A stretch of 64,000 nt of DNA from Larkinella soli (lineage in GTDB: Bacteria > Bacteroidota > Bacteroidia > Cytophagales > Spirosomataceae), in assembly GCF_003703975.1 (NCBI RefSeq), contig NZ_QTJY01000021.1, forward strand, positions 1-64,000. Reading direction: 5' to 3'. Below are positions 18,701 through 26,454 of this stretch, piece by piece; the stretch's first letter is position 1; every line of letters begins with the position of its first letter. The notes beneath the pieces were generated by a model. It did not search any database, was not told where the DNA came from, and was given only the letters and a program-made list of their open reading frames with translations. The translations under genes and the position numbers were made by a program.

Positions 18701-19021
18701 ACCTTTCAGCGTGATATTCAGCAGCGTCTGGTTTCCGACGGTTATCTCCTGAGACTCGTAACCCAGAAAGCTGAATACCAAAACCGCCTGATCGCTGGGC
18801 ACGTTGAGGGTATACTGCCCCCCGGCGTCCGTGGTGGTGCCGGTGGTGGTCCCCTTCAGAACGATGCTCACCCCAGGCAGACCTTCGTTGCGCTCATCGG
18901 TGATTTTTCCTTTGACCGTGCGCGCCTGCTGGGCGATGACGGACAGGCAACAACAGAGGAGGGCAACCAGTAGAAAAAAGCGCTTTTCGGTGAAAAAAGC
19001 TGGTAAAGTTCTCTTTTTCAT
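15800..19021 (-). CDS. SusC/RagA-family TonB-linked outer-membrane transporter
   Basis: A 1073-residue protein of usual SusC length. After a signal segment (FFLLVALLCCCLSVIAQ) come the carboxypeptidase-regulatory-like domain (VKGKITDERNEGLPGVSIVLKG), the TonB-box region (LNEVVVVGYGTQ), the plug (PLYIIDGIIRTNMNDINPDDI, AIYGARGSNGVVIITTK) and a long beta-barrel ending AFGASLTF. I start it at the ATG at 19021: a longer frame begins at 19063, inside the predicted -7 element, so it could not be translated from this promoter. The partner SusD follows. Energised import of an oligosaccharide or glycoconjugate fragment is the expected role. Confidence 0.97.
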   Translation of the reverse strand: MKKRTLPAFFTEKRFFLLVALLCCCLSVIAQQARTVKGKITDERNEGLPGVSIVLKGTTTGTTTDAGGQYTLNVPSDQAVLVFSFLGYESQEITVGNQTLLNITLKGDSKTLNEVVVVGYGTQSREVLTTSVSKLDAKVLENVPYANAASALQGTIPGVRVQAPANGGQPGAAPRIIVRGGTSINNPNGASPLYIIDGIIRTNMNDINPDDIESLQVLKDAASTAIYGARGSNGVVIITTKTGKSGKTRVTYSYDFIFSQPGKLYEMANAREYIYLQRLGAVRSAKKDPTATRMLTLATGAGTGNDLTNNTIYTTQYLSPANQHKLNEGWESMPDPLDSSKTIIFQNTDYQRLIYRNGYSHNHYVALTGGTEKATFNAGVGYLQNQGTAITTRYDRLTFNLNGELKVRDNLTFFGRTMFTRSTNNEVYDIAQIFYRSAANVPTSKLYYEDGTLAPGANRGNGNAKYFLNKDKRGNSIENMTLSVGGRWDILPGLSFDPQVSLYKVTTDGYSFLPSYFNGTTAVTTRAASSNYSRLTQWQADAVFSYDKTFATFHNLSVKAGFSYFGRNNYTLTASGQGAATDLIPTLNAAATPVAVGGIISDQVILGYFGRINYDYKQKYLFSLNARYDGASNLGANHKWGFFPGVSVGWNLHQEEFWQGLPAGLIQLKLRGSYGVNGNISGLSDFQSQGEYGVGARYLGISAVQNTVIPNPSLKWEQSKTFNVGADLGLFKSRVNVIADVYRRVTDNLLTSLTLPPSTGFNSIFTNLGSLENRGVELELSAQILAPSSRLQWQIALNAAKTTHKILTLPYNGTPNNRIGGYNVYDPVSKTYVWGGGLQEGGRIGDHYAWKQIGVYATDEEAKSAPVDQLITYADKTKYGGDANFLDVDGNNIIDERDRVYVGNPFPVWTGGISNTLSYKNFTFTLRFDYATGHTIYNYARAFMDGQWAGVNLTKEMAEKSWKRQGDNASMVQYQPGIGNYSNWRGTAHHLTTTNSIYYETGDYLCVREVTLSYNIPSSVLQKLKISNLRFNLTGNNLHYFTNYKGLNPEDGDRDNGRYPIPKNIAFGASLTF

Positions 19022-19060
19022 AGTATCCCAAATAAAAGGTCGTGCCGAGATTGACAAAAG

Positions 19061-19126
19061 CAAAATTAAGTTTCGTCCTTATCGGAATCTGCTACTTTTA
19101 TTTGTATTTGTAATACTATTTTTCAG
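19061..19126 (-). promoter_or_regulatory. Conserved AraC-type box plus -7 element, copy P2 (susC promoter)
   Basis: On the minus strand, a 34-bp box (19126 to 19093) begins CTGAAAAATAGTA and ends AAAAGTA. Its two AGTA half-sites are 21 bp apart. The -7 element TAATTTTG (19068 to 19061) follows after exactly 24 nt and matches the Bacteroidota TAnnTTTG consensus. A -33 TTTG is missing. The predicted transcription start, about 19054, leaves a leader of roughly 33 nt before susC. This is the best copy of the module and decides the susC start codon. Confidence 0.88.
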
Positions 19127-19166
19127 AAAAGCGATACCAGTACTTTTTTTCGGAGGGAAACTGAAA

Positions 19167-20039
19167 TCAGACGGCGGCATTCAGCGTCCGGCGGTATTCG
19201 CTGGGCGTCATGCGTTTGATTTTTTTGAACTGGCGGTTGAAATTCGCCAGGTTGTTGAAGCCGCTTTCGGTGGCGGCTTCAACGATATTGAGGTCCTTTT
19301 CGGAGATCAGCTTGCAGGCGTGGCCGATCCGGACGGTATTCAGATACTCCACAAACGAGACGCGGTAGTGTTCCTTGAAAAAACAGCAGAACGTGGTCAG
19401 CGCCATGTTCGCCACGCCCGCAATCTCCGACAGCGAAATCTCCTCCTGAAAATTCTGCATGATGTACTGGTTGATCCGGCGCAGGTGATCGGAGGATTTG
19501 AGATCGTGGTTCTGGACGTAGCCGGGGCTGGCAAGCATCTCATATTCAGTCGTATGGGCCAGAATGTCGAAGATCGCCAGCAGGGAGGAAAGCCGCTGCA
19601 GACCGTTCATGGCGAGCATTCCCTTCATTAGCTCCGTGATCCTTTCGCGGGTCGCACCGGACAGCGCCATACCGCGGTTCGAGCGTTTCAGGAAATGGCG
19701 GAAGGCTTCCATCTCCGGAATCTCCATGAACGGTTTTCCCAGAAAATTGTCTACGAACTGCACCACGATGGCGTTGGCCTGGTACCCGGCTTCGCCTTTG
19801 AAAAACTCCGGATCATTGACCCACACGTGGGGCAGCGACGGCCCCATAAACACCAGGTCGCCTGCGTCGAAATAGCCGATGTGGTCGCCCACCATCCGGC
19901 GGCCGGTGCTTTTCAGAACCAGGACGAGTTCGTACTCCGGGTGATAATGCCACGGGCAGGGGAAGAATTGGCCTATCTCCTGGAAGACAATAAAAGATTT
20001 GTCATATTCCTGCGGTAGCCGAACTTCAACGGTTTTCAT
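19167..20039 (-). CDS. AraC-family transcriptional regulator
   Basis: A 290-residue activator: N-terminal cupin sensor (HYHPEYELVLVLKSTGRRMVGD, then FDAGDLVFMGPSLPHVW) and C-terminal double helix-turn-helix (ISLSEIAGVANMALTTFCCFF; VEAATESGFNNLANFNRQFKK). The start at 20039 gives MKTVEVRLPQEYD directly before the cupin; a start 249 nt upstream adds a hydrophobic stretch with no family match and would run through the P4 box. The gene lies between promoters P2 and P4 and is the only regulator in the catabolic locus. It is therefore the best candidate to bind the shared 34-bp box, whose two half-sites two helical turns apart suit an AraC protein. Ligand unknown. Confidence 0.92.
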   Translation of the reverse strand: MKTVEVRLPQEYDKSFIVFQEIGQFFPCPWHYHPEYELVLVLKSTGRRMVGDHIGYFDAGDLVFMGPSLPHVWVNDPEFFKGEAGYQANAIVVQFVDNFLGKPFMEIPEMEAFRHFLKRSNRGMALSGATRERITELMKGMLAMNGLQRLSSLLAIFDILAHTTEYEMLASPGYVQNHDLKSSDHLRRINQYIMQNFQEEISLSEIAGVANMALTTFCCFFKEHYRVSFVEYLNTVRIGHACKLISEKDLNIVEAATESGFNNLANFNRQFKKIKRMTPSEYRRTLNAAV

Positions 20040-20109
20040 AAGGGTAAAGGCTAATTTTCTGAAAGAGGTGAGTAAGTATATCAAAAAATAGGAAATTCCC
20101 CGGAAGTCT

Positions 20110-20175
20110 TCGAAAAATAGTATCAGAAATATGGATAAAAGTAACAGAATTAGCAAAGTTCGGAAGCTACTTTTG
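20110..20175 (+). promoter_or_regulatory. Conserved AraC-type box plus -7 element, copy P4
   Basis: On the plus strand, the 34-bp box (20110-20143) contains GAAAAATAGTAT and ends ATAAAAGTA, with AGTA half-sites 21 bp apart. After exactly 24 nt comes TACTTTTG (20168-20175), a full TAnnTTTG -7 element. No -33 TTTG is seen. It drives the eleven-gene plus-strand operon beginning with ridA at 20239 and lies only 71 bp from the divergent AraC gene start, so it could also affect the regulator's own expression. It excludes the longer ridA frame that begins at 20131. Confidence 0.88.
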
Positions 20176-20238
20176 CTGAGCGTTCCAGGTCCGGTAATTC
20201 CCGGTCCCATCAAGCGACATTCTACCTGCTTTTCACGC

Positions 20239-20628
20239 ATGCGTAAAACCAAACTAATCCACCCCGATCGTGATCCTGCTTTTGCCACCGGCGCTTATTC
20301 AGACGGTGTAATTGCCGGAGGTTTCCTGTTCGTCAGCGGACAGGCTGCCGTCGACTTCCGGACCTCTCGGTTCGTGCCCGGCACCGTTGAAGAAGAAACC
20401 CACCGTACCTTACAGAATATCAAAACCATCGTCGAATCGGCGGGAGCGACGATGGACGATGTCGTCAAATGCACGGTTCACCTGGCCGACATCGCTGAGT
20501 TCGACCGCTATAATGCGGTCTATGCCGGCTATTTTCCGGAGATCAAACCCGCCCGCACCACCGTGCAGTCAGTGCTGGCGGAGGGGTTGAAAGTGGAAAT
20601 CGATTGCATTGTTAAACTCCCGGACTGA
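20239..20628 (+). CDS. RidA-family enamine/imine deaminase
   Basis: A 129-residue YjgF/YER057c/UK114 protein. RidA members hydrolyse reactive enamine/imine intermediates released by PLP enzymes to the 2-keto acid and ammonia. Family signatures include ATGAYSDGVIAGGFLFVSGQ near the start and the arginine in IKPARTTVQSVLAEGLKVEID near the end. The chosen ATG at 20239 gives normal family length and lies 64 nt after the -7 element; the longer frame starts inside the regulatory box. As first gene of an operon with a class III aminotransferase, it may protect that pathway from imines or act as a dedicated deaminase. Confidence 0.9.
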   Translation: MRKTKLIHPDRDPAFATGAYSDGVIAGGFLFVSGQAAVDFRTSRFVPGTVEEETHRTLQNIKTIVESAGATMDDVVKCTVHLADIAEFDRYNAVYAGYFPEIKPARTTVQSVLAEGLKVEIDCIVKLPD

Positions 20629-20642
20629 AAACCGTTCGCCGA

Positions 20643-21620
20643 ATGGATGAGATAATGGAACCAGAGGAGATCAGCGTCGGTGTGGTCGGACTGGGATTGA
20701 TGGGCAGCAGTATCGTGGCCGCCTTGCTGCTGTCGGGGCATCCGGTGAAAGCCGTTGCCCCGCTGCCGGATGAATTGGCCGGCGCGTCGGACCGGATTCT
20801 GAACCAGATCAGACACGCCGAAGAAGCGGATTTATTGTCCCGGCCGCTGGAAGCCTGCCTGGCCCGCCTGACGGTTTCGGGGGATTACGGCGTCCTGCAC
20901 GATTGCCGGCTCGTGCTGGAGTGTGTGACGGAGAAGATCGCCGTCAAGCAAACCGTCTACCGGAAAATCGCCGATGCGGTTGCCGGAGATGCCGTGATTG
21001 CCAGCAACACCTCGGCTATACCGATCAGTATGCTCCAGCGGTTTGTGCCGAACCCCGAGCGGTTCATGGGCATTCACTGGGCCGAACCGGCCTATATGAC
21101 CCGGTTTATGGAGATTACGTGCGGCATGCAGACTTCACTGGAACGGGCCAACTGGGCGTTTGAGCTGGCGCATCAATGGCAAAAGGAACCCACGCTGCTG
21201 CGAAAAGACATTCGCGGTTTCGTCACTAACCGGCTCATGTACGCCATCTATCGGGAAGCTTTTCACCTTGTGGAAACGGGCGCTGCCAGCATGGACAACA
21301 TCGACAAAGCCTTTCGCTACGACTCAGGGTCCTGGATGACAATGATGGGGATTTTCCGGCGTATGGACTATACCGGTTTGCAGGATTACCCGGAAATATT
21401 CCGGCGTATATTTCCCCTGCTGTCCAACTCGGAAGCCGTTCCGGAACTGATGAAGCCGTTGATGGAGAAGCAGTTGCGGGGGACGCAGAGTGTACAGGGC
21501 CTCTACGAATACACTGAAGAGGAAGCAAGGGAATGGGACAAGGCCTTTGCAGTTTTTAACAAGGATATTTTTCAACTGGCCGCCCGGTATCCGTTCCGGA
21601 CCGACCCGCGAATCGGCTGA
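20643..21620 (+). CDS. 3-hydroxyacyl-CoA dehydrogenase-like NAD-dependent enzyme
   Basis: A 325-residue member of the 3-hydroxyacyl-CoA dehydrogenase superfamily, which also contains L-gulonate and L-carnitine dehydrogenases. The Rossmann motif GLGLMG is at 16-21, the conserved SNTSAIPIS at 121-129, the catalytic histidine in GIHWAEP is H145, and the GFVTNR asparagine region follows. The signature GxHFFNP is altered to GIHWAEP, suggesting a non-CoA substrate. It starts 14 nt after ridA. A related but degenerate copy lies at 22986-23954 on the other side of the aminotransferase gene. Probably oxidises a hydroxy acid of the pathway. Confidence 0.85.
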   Translation: MDEIMEPEEISVGVVGLGLMGSSIVAALLLSGHPVKAVAPLPDELAGASDRILNQIRHAEEADLLSRPLEACLARLTVSGDYGVLHDCRLVLECVTEKIAVKQTVYRKIADAVAGDAVIASNTSAIPISMLQRFVPNPERFMGIHWAEPAYMTRFMEITCGMQTSLERANWAFELAHQWQKEPTLLRKDIRGFVTNRLMYAIYREAFHLVETGAASMDNIDKAFRYDSGSWMTMMGIFRRMDYTGLQDYPEIFRRIFPLLSNSEAVPELMKPLMEKQLRGTQSVQGLYEYTEEEAREWDKAFAVFNKDIFQLAARYPFRTDPRIG

Positions 21621-21628
21621 ATTCTGCT

Positions 21629-22948
21629 ATGACACACTACACCGAATCAGCGGCCCTGCTCGAACGGGCCAGAAAAGTACTGGCCGGGGGCGTTTCGTCC
21701 GAGTTCCGCAGGTACAATCACCCGCACGCACTCTTTTACACCCACGGCCAGGGCAGCCGGATTTACGACGTGGATGGCAATGAATATCTGGACTTTACGC
21801 TAAGCCAGGGACCGCTGCTGCTGGGACATTCGCACCCGGAAGTCCTGCGGGCCATCAACGAATACTCTGAACTGGGGCAACTCTTTGCCGGACAGCACAT
21901 CCGGGAAATCAAACTGGCCGAGAAGCTGGCCGACCTGATTCCTTCCGCCGAACTAATGCGGTTCTGCCTCGACGGTTCGGAAGCCGTGCAGACGGCATTT
22001 CGCGTGGCCCGCGCCAAAACCGGCAAGGCCAAGTTCCTGCGTTTTGAAGGGCACTACCACGGCTGGCTCGACAACGTGGCCTGGGGCCTTTCGACGCCCT
22101 CGCCCGACGCCCTCGGCGAGCGGGAAAACCCCACTGTATTTCCCTGGAGCGCCGGGCTGGCCGATCACGCCCGAGACGAATTCATCATCCTGCCCTGGAA
22201 CGATCTGGAGCTCGTGCGGAAGACCGTAGCCGAACACCATCACGAGCTGGCCGCTGTCATCACCGAACCGATCATGTGCAACAACGGCTGTATTCTGCCG
22301 CAGGACGGCTTTCTGCAGGGCCTTCGCGACCTGTGCGATGAGTTCGGGATGGCGCTCATTTTTGACGAGGTAATCACCGGCTTTCGGGTGTCGCTCGGCG
22401 GGGCACAGCAGCATTTCGGAATCACGCCCGACCTGTCCATTTTCGCCAAAGCCATCGCCAGCGGGTACCCGATCAGCGCCATTGTGGGCAAACGGGAGTG
22501 GATGCAGCTGATCGAGGAAGCCCGGGTCATTCATGCGGGAACGATGAACGCCGGCAATGCGAGTGTCGCGGCCGCCCTGGCCACCATCGGGGTGCTGGAA
22601 CGGGAGCAGCCCTACGAGCGGCTATACCGGCTCGGCCGGAAGCTGATGGCAGGGTTGCAGGCTGCGGCTGCCGAAATGGACCAGAATCTGCTGGTGCAGG
22701 GGCTCGGGCCGATGTTCCACACCGGTTTTACCGATCTGGAAATTGTCACCGATTACCGTGGGACGCTAGCCTACGACAAGGTAAAAATGACCCGGTTCAT
22801 CGCCGGACTGCACGACCGGGGCATCCGGGTGATCGGCCGGGGGTTGTGGTATATCAGCGCGGCTCATACCGAAGCCGACATCGACCAGGCTGTCGATACG
22901 GTCCGGGAAGTGCTGGAAAGCATGGCATTGGAAGCGATCAAGAACTGA
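21629..22948 (+). CDS. Class III aminotransferase, glutamate-1-semialdehyde aminomutase-like
   Basis: A 439-residue PLP enzyme of aminotransferase class III. The PLP-pyridine aspartate lies in IFDEV (D246), and the Schiff-base lysine in FAKAIASGYP is K274. Other family blocks are CLDGSEAVQTAFRVARAKTG and FEGHYHGWLD. It resembles HemL but sits in a catabolic operon, so transfer of an amino group to or from a sugar- or keto-acid-derived substrate is more likely than tetrapyrrole synthesis. It starts 8 nt after the preceding stop. The neighbouring RidA fits with a PLP enzyme releasing imine intermediates. Confidence 0.9.
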   Translation: MTHYTESAALLERARKVLAGGVSSEFRRYNHPHALFYTHGQGSRIYDVDGNEYLDFTLSQGPLLLGHSHPEVLRAINEYSELGQLFAGQHIREIKLAEKLADLIPSAELMRFCLDGSEAVQTAFRVARAKTGKAKFLRFEGHYHGWLDNVAWGLSTPSPDALGERENPTVFPWSAGLADHARDEFIILPWNDLELVRKTVAEHHHELAAVITEPIMCNNGCILPQDGFLQGLRDLCDEFGMALIFDEVITGFRVSLGGAQQHFGITPDLSIFAKAIASGYPISAIVGKREWMQLIEEARVIHAGTMNAGNASVAAALATIGVLEREQPYERLYRLGRKLMAGLQAAAAEMDQNLLVQGLGPMFHTGFTDLEIVTDYRGTLAYDKVKMTRFIAGLHDRGIRVIGRGLWYISAAHTEADIDQAVDTVREVLESMALEAIKN

Positions 22949-22985
22949 AGGCGATTCGCGCGATCCGCCTGTTAATGCTATTATC

Positions 22986-23954
22986 ATGGGGAATACAATT
23001 ACTCAGAGAGACGCCATTTTAGTGACGGGCTGGGGCCGATCAACCCGGGGAATTATCGCGTGTTTACGGCAGGCAGGCCATCCGGTGACGGTATATGCCG
23101 GCAACGGGTTTGAGACGGCCGAGTGCGCGCCGGTTTCCCCCCAGACGCTGAACATAAAGGAGCTGGACCGCTCCGTCAAAGTGGCCGACCGGCTGGAGGA
23201 TGTGGGAGATTTTAATCTGGTAATCGCCTGTACGGACGAAAACGAGTTTCAGAAACGGGCGCTGATCCGGCAACTGGAAGTGGTGCTGGCCCCGGATGCC
23301 CTGATTGGCATCAATACGGAGAGCATTCCCCTGAGCAGTCTTCAGCGGGACGCCCTGCACCCCGGGCGCATCGTCGGCGTCAACTGGACCGAACCCGCCG
23401 ACATGACCTTCTTTCTGGAAATTATCGCCAACGACACCACCGACCGCCGGCTAGTCAACGATTTGAACACGAAGGCCGGATTACGCTGGCAGAAAGACCC
23501 GTACGTCGTCTACAGCGACCTCGGCATCCGTACCCGGATGCTGTGCGCCATGATTCGGGAAGCGTTTTTTCTGCTTGAAAACGGGTATGTCTCCGTCGAG
23601 GACATCGACCGCGCCTGCCGCAACGATCCCGGCTATTACCTGCCGTTCAGCGGTCATTTCCGGTATATGGACCTGATGGGCGCTTTTATCTACGGCGTGG
23701 TCATGCAGGATTTGTTTCCCGAACTTGCGAAATCACGGCATATTCCCCGGTTTTTTGAGGAACTTGTGCAGCAGGGCGGGTTGGGCATGGTGACCCGGAA
23801 AGGCTTTTATGATTACGACCAGAGTGAAACCGGGCGCTGGGAGGAGTCGTTTCGGGAGTTCAGTCAGCAGATCAGGCTGCTGATCAGCAAATACCCGTTC
23901 AATTACGAAGAAACCCCGGAACCGGCGGCCAAGCAACCGGTCGTTTATGAATAG
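22986..23954 (+). CDS. Degenerate 3-hydroxyacyl-CoA dehydrogenase-like protein
   Basis: A 322-residue paralogue of the protein at 20643-21620, recognisable from GVNWTEPADMTFFLEI versus GIHWAEPAYMTRFMEI and MIREAFFLLENGYVSVEDIDRA versus IYREAFHLVETGAASMDNIDKA. The nucleotide-binding motif is altered to GWGRSTRG (15-22), the catalytic histidine position is N133, SNTS reads NTES (110-113), and the TNR asparagine is lost (IRTRM). It therefore looks like a non-catalytic partner or an enzyme with new chemistry. The frame is intact and the gene overlaps the dipeptidase start by 8 nt, so it is not an obvious pseudogene. Confidence 0.8.
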   Translation: MGNTITQRDAILVTGWGRSTRGIIACLRQAGHPVTVYAGNGFETAECAPVSPQTLNIKELDRSVKVADRLEDVGDFNLVIACTDENEFQKRALIRQLEVVLAPDALIGINTESIPLSSLQRDALHPGRIVGVNWTEPADMTFFLEIIANDTTDRRLVNDLNTKAGLRWQKDPYVVYSDLGIRTRMLCAMIREAFFLLENGYVSVEDIDRACRNDPGYYLPFSGHFRYMDLMGAFIYGVVMQDLFPELAKSRHIPRFFEELVQQGGLGMVTRKGFYDYDQSETGRWEESFREFSQQIRLLISKYPFNYEETPEPAAKQPVVYE

Positions 23955-25029
23955 GCGTCTGATCGTCGATGCCCACCTCGATCTGGCGATGAATGCGCTG
24001 GAATGGAACCGCGACCTGACCCGCCCGCTCGCCGAAATCCGGCAGCGCGAGATGGGCATGCGCGACAAGCCCGATCGGGGCCGGGGCACGGTTTGCCTGC
24101 CGGAACTGCGGAAAGGCGGTATCGGCCTCGTCGTGGCCACCCAACTGTCGCGGGTGACGCCCTTAGGCAGCTCGCTGCCCGGCTGGCACTCCCCCCAGCA
24201 GGCCTGGGCCATGACGCAGGCGCAACTCGTCTGGTACCGGGAGATGGAAGCCCTCGGCGAGATGGTCCAGATCACCGACCTGGCCGAACTGGACCGGCAC
24301 CTGGCGCTCTGGAACGACGACGGACTGCCCGACGAACGGAAGCCGGTCGGGTATATCCTCAGCCTGGAAGGGGCCGACTCGCTGGTGGATATTTCGTATC
24401 TGCACCGGGCCTACGATTACGGGCTGCGGGCGCTCGGCCTTTCGCATTTCGGGCCGGGCCGCTACGCGCCGGGGACCCGTATGGAAGGCCCCCTTACCCC
24501 CCTGGGGCTGGAGCTGCTGAAGGAAATGGACCGGCTGAACCTGATTCTGGACGTGACCCATCTGACCGACGAAGGGTTCGCTCAGGCCCTGGAGCGGTAT
24601 CAGGGGCCGGTCTGGGCAAGTCATCACAACGTCCGGACCCTTGTTCCGACGCAGCGGCAGTTGACCGACGACCAGATCAGACGGCTCATCGAACGGGACG
24701 CGGTCATTGGCGGGATGCTGGATTGCTGGGCCATGGACATCCGGTTTATCGACACCGTCTCTGACCCCTGGCAACTGAACATCCGGCTGGAAAACCTCGT
24801 CGATCACTGGGATCACATCTGCCAGATCGCCGGGAACAGCCGGCACGTAGCCATCGGCAGCGATCTGGACGGTATTTTCGGAACCGAACAATCACCCTGG
24901 GACCTGAACTCGATTGCCGATTTGCGGAAATACGAAGCCATTCTGGCAAAACGGGGTTACCGGCCCGACGATATCGACAATATTTTTCACGGAAACTGGC
25001 TGCGGTTTTTACGCCGGGCCTGGAGCTAA
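23947..25029 (+). CDS. Membrane dipeptidase (peptidase M19) family protein
   Basis: A 360-residue zinc metallohydrolase of the renal dipeptidase family. Metal-ligand motifs are VDAHLDL (H10, D12), LEGADS (E141), DVTHLTDEGF (H205), ASHHNVR (H226/H227) and IGSDLDG (D306). No signal peptide is evident, so it acts in the cytoplasm. M19 enzymes cleave dipeptides or other amide bonds, including D-amino acid linkages. In this operon it more likely removes an amino-acyl or amide substituent from the imported compound than digests peptides. The start overlaps the preceding gene by 8 nt. Confidence 0.9.
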   Translation: MNRRLIVDAHLDLAMNALEWNRDLTRPLAEIRQREMGMRDKPDRGRGTVCLPELRKGGIGLVVATQLSRVTPLGSSLPGWHSPQQAWAMTQAQLVWYREMEALGEMVQITDLAELDRHLALWNDDGLPDERKPVGYILSLEGADSLVDISYLHRAYDYGLRALGLSHFGPGRYAPGTRMEGPLTPLGLELLKEMDRLNLILDVTHLTDEGFAQALERYQGPVWASHHNVRTLVPTQRQLTDDQIRRLIERDAVIGGMLDCWAMDIRFIDTVSDPWQLNIRLENLVDHWDHICQIAGNSRHVAIGSDLDGIFGTEQSPWDLNSIADLRKYEAILAKRGYRPDDIDNIFHGNWLRFLRRAWS

Positions 25030-25044
25030 ACGACAGTAGCAGTC

Positions 25045-26430
25045 ATGGAAGCGCATGATTTTCGGGCCGGCGCGGCACAGATAGACATCACACCCCCGCC
25101 GGGAACCCTGATCAACGGGGACTTCATTACCCATTACGCCCGATTCATTCACGACAGCCTTTACGCCAGGGCGCTGGTGCTGCAACGGGGTGACACGACG
25201 GTTGCCATCGTGATCGTCGATATCTGTGCCATGCCGAAAGACCTGCTGGATGAGGTGAAGGTTCGTATTCAATCGCAGACGGGTTTGCTGCCGCAAAATG
25301 TCCTGATCGCGGCCACGCATACTCACGCAGCCGGCTCCGTAGCCAGCCTGCTGCTGGGGGCGGCCGATTTGCCGTACCGGCAGAAACTGCCGGGTCTGCT
25401 AGTCGAATCGGTCCGGGCGGCTTTGCAGACGCTGCGTCCGGCCCGGATCGGTTTCGGGGCCGTGGACGTGCCCGAACATGTGGTCTGCCGCCGGTTTTTC
25501 ATGAAGGAAGGCTACCAGGCGCAAAACCCCGTGACCGGCGGTCTGGACGGCGTGAAAACCAACCCGTTCGGCGATGAGCAGCAGATTGACCGCCGGGTGG
25601 CCCCGGTCGATCCGCAGGTAAGTTTCCTGGCCGTCAAAGGGCTGGACGACCGGTGGATCAGCCTATTGGCGAACTACTCCCTGCACTACGTTGGCGACTG
25701 GGAGAACGGCACCATCACGGCCGACTACTTTGGCGTATTTTCCGCCGAGATCGGTCGGCTGCTGGGCGCGGATTCGGGCTTCGTCGGCATGATGAGCAAC
25801 GGCACCAGCGGAGAGGCCAACATCTGGGATTTTCTGGATCCCGACCGCTATCCGAAAGAGCACTTCGCCAAAAGCGAGCTGATTGGAAAAGATATTGCCG
25901 CAAAGGTGTTTGATGCCCTGAAGACCGTTGCCTGGCAGGCCGACCCGGCTCTGTCCGCGGAGTATGCCGAAGTGGCCGCAGGGGTTCGTAAACCGACGGG
26001 TGAGGAACTGGAAGCCGCCAGACGACTGGTGGCGGATACGCAGTATAAAGCGATTCAGCAGGTCGACATGGACGTGTTGCGCCGGATTTACGCCCGCGAG
26101 CAGGTACTCCTCAACGAATATCCCGACACAAACCTCTTTCCCGTGCAGGCCCTTCAGATCGGCGAGGGCCGGATCGGTGCCCTGGGTGGAGAGTTCTTTG
26201 CCGAAACCGGCCTCAGGCTGAAGCAGAACCGTTCCGCTTATTTCACCATTACGATGGCCAACGGGTATATCGGCTACGTGCCGCCCGCGCACGAAATCGA
26301 GCGCGGAGGGTATGAAACCTGGCGCTGCCGGACGAGCTTTCTCGAACCGGGGGCCGAAGAAACAATCCGCGAGAAACTGACGGAGCTGCTGAAAACCGGC
26401 GTAGAGAGCCCGGTTCATCAACCCGGATAA
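25045..26430 (+). CDS. Neutral/alkaline ceramidase-like protein
   Basis: A 461-residue protein related to the N-terminal domain of neutral/alkaline non-lysosomal ceramidases. Its opening reads AGAAQIDITPPPGTLINGDF, then ARALVLQRGDTTVAIVIVDICAM and AATHTHAAGS, a histidine motif typical of the zinc site. FVGMMSNGTSGEAN resembles the family active-site serine segment. It lacks an obvious signal peptide. Known members hydrolyse N-acyl amides, but many bacterial relatives have no known function. It starts 15 nt after the M19 gene. Two amide-type hydrolases in a row suggest an N-acylated or amide-containing substrate. Confidence 0.82.
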   Translation: MEAHDFRAGAAQIDITPPPGTLINGDFITHYARFIHDSLYARALVLQRGDTTVAIVIVDICAMPKDLLDEVKVRIQSQTGLLPQNVLIAATHTHAAGSVASLLLGAADLPYRQKLPGLLVESVRAALQTLRPARIGFGAVDVPEHVVCRRFFMKEGYQAQNPVTGGLDGVKTNPFGDEQQIDRRVAPVDPQVSFLAVKGLDDRWISLLANYSLHYVGDWENGTITADYFGVFSAEIGRLLGADSGFVGMMSNGTSGEANIWDFLDPDRYPKEHFAKSELIGKDIAAKVFDALKTVAWQADPALSAEYAEVAAGVRKPTGEELEAARRLVADTQYKAIQQVDMDVLRRIYAREQVLLNEYPDTNLFPVQALQIGEGRIGALGGEFFAETGLRLKQNRSAYFTITMANGYIGYVPPAHEIERGGYETWRCRTSFLEPGAEETIREKLTELLKTGVESPVHQPG

Positions 26431-26454
26431 ACGACTCAACCCTTTTCTATCCCT

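Noticed and set aside
19022-19063. Longer susC start
   Set aside because: It starts inside the predicted -7 element and hides the signal peptide.
20131-20238. Upstream extension of ridA
   Set aside because: It begins inside the conserved regulatory box and upstream of the -7 element, and adds 36 residues with no family match.
20040-20288. N-terminal extension of the AraC gene with a hydrophobic stretch
   Set aside because: It reads through the P4 promoter on the opposite strand and is outside the cupin/AraC family alignment.
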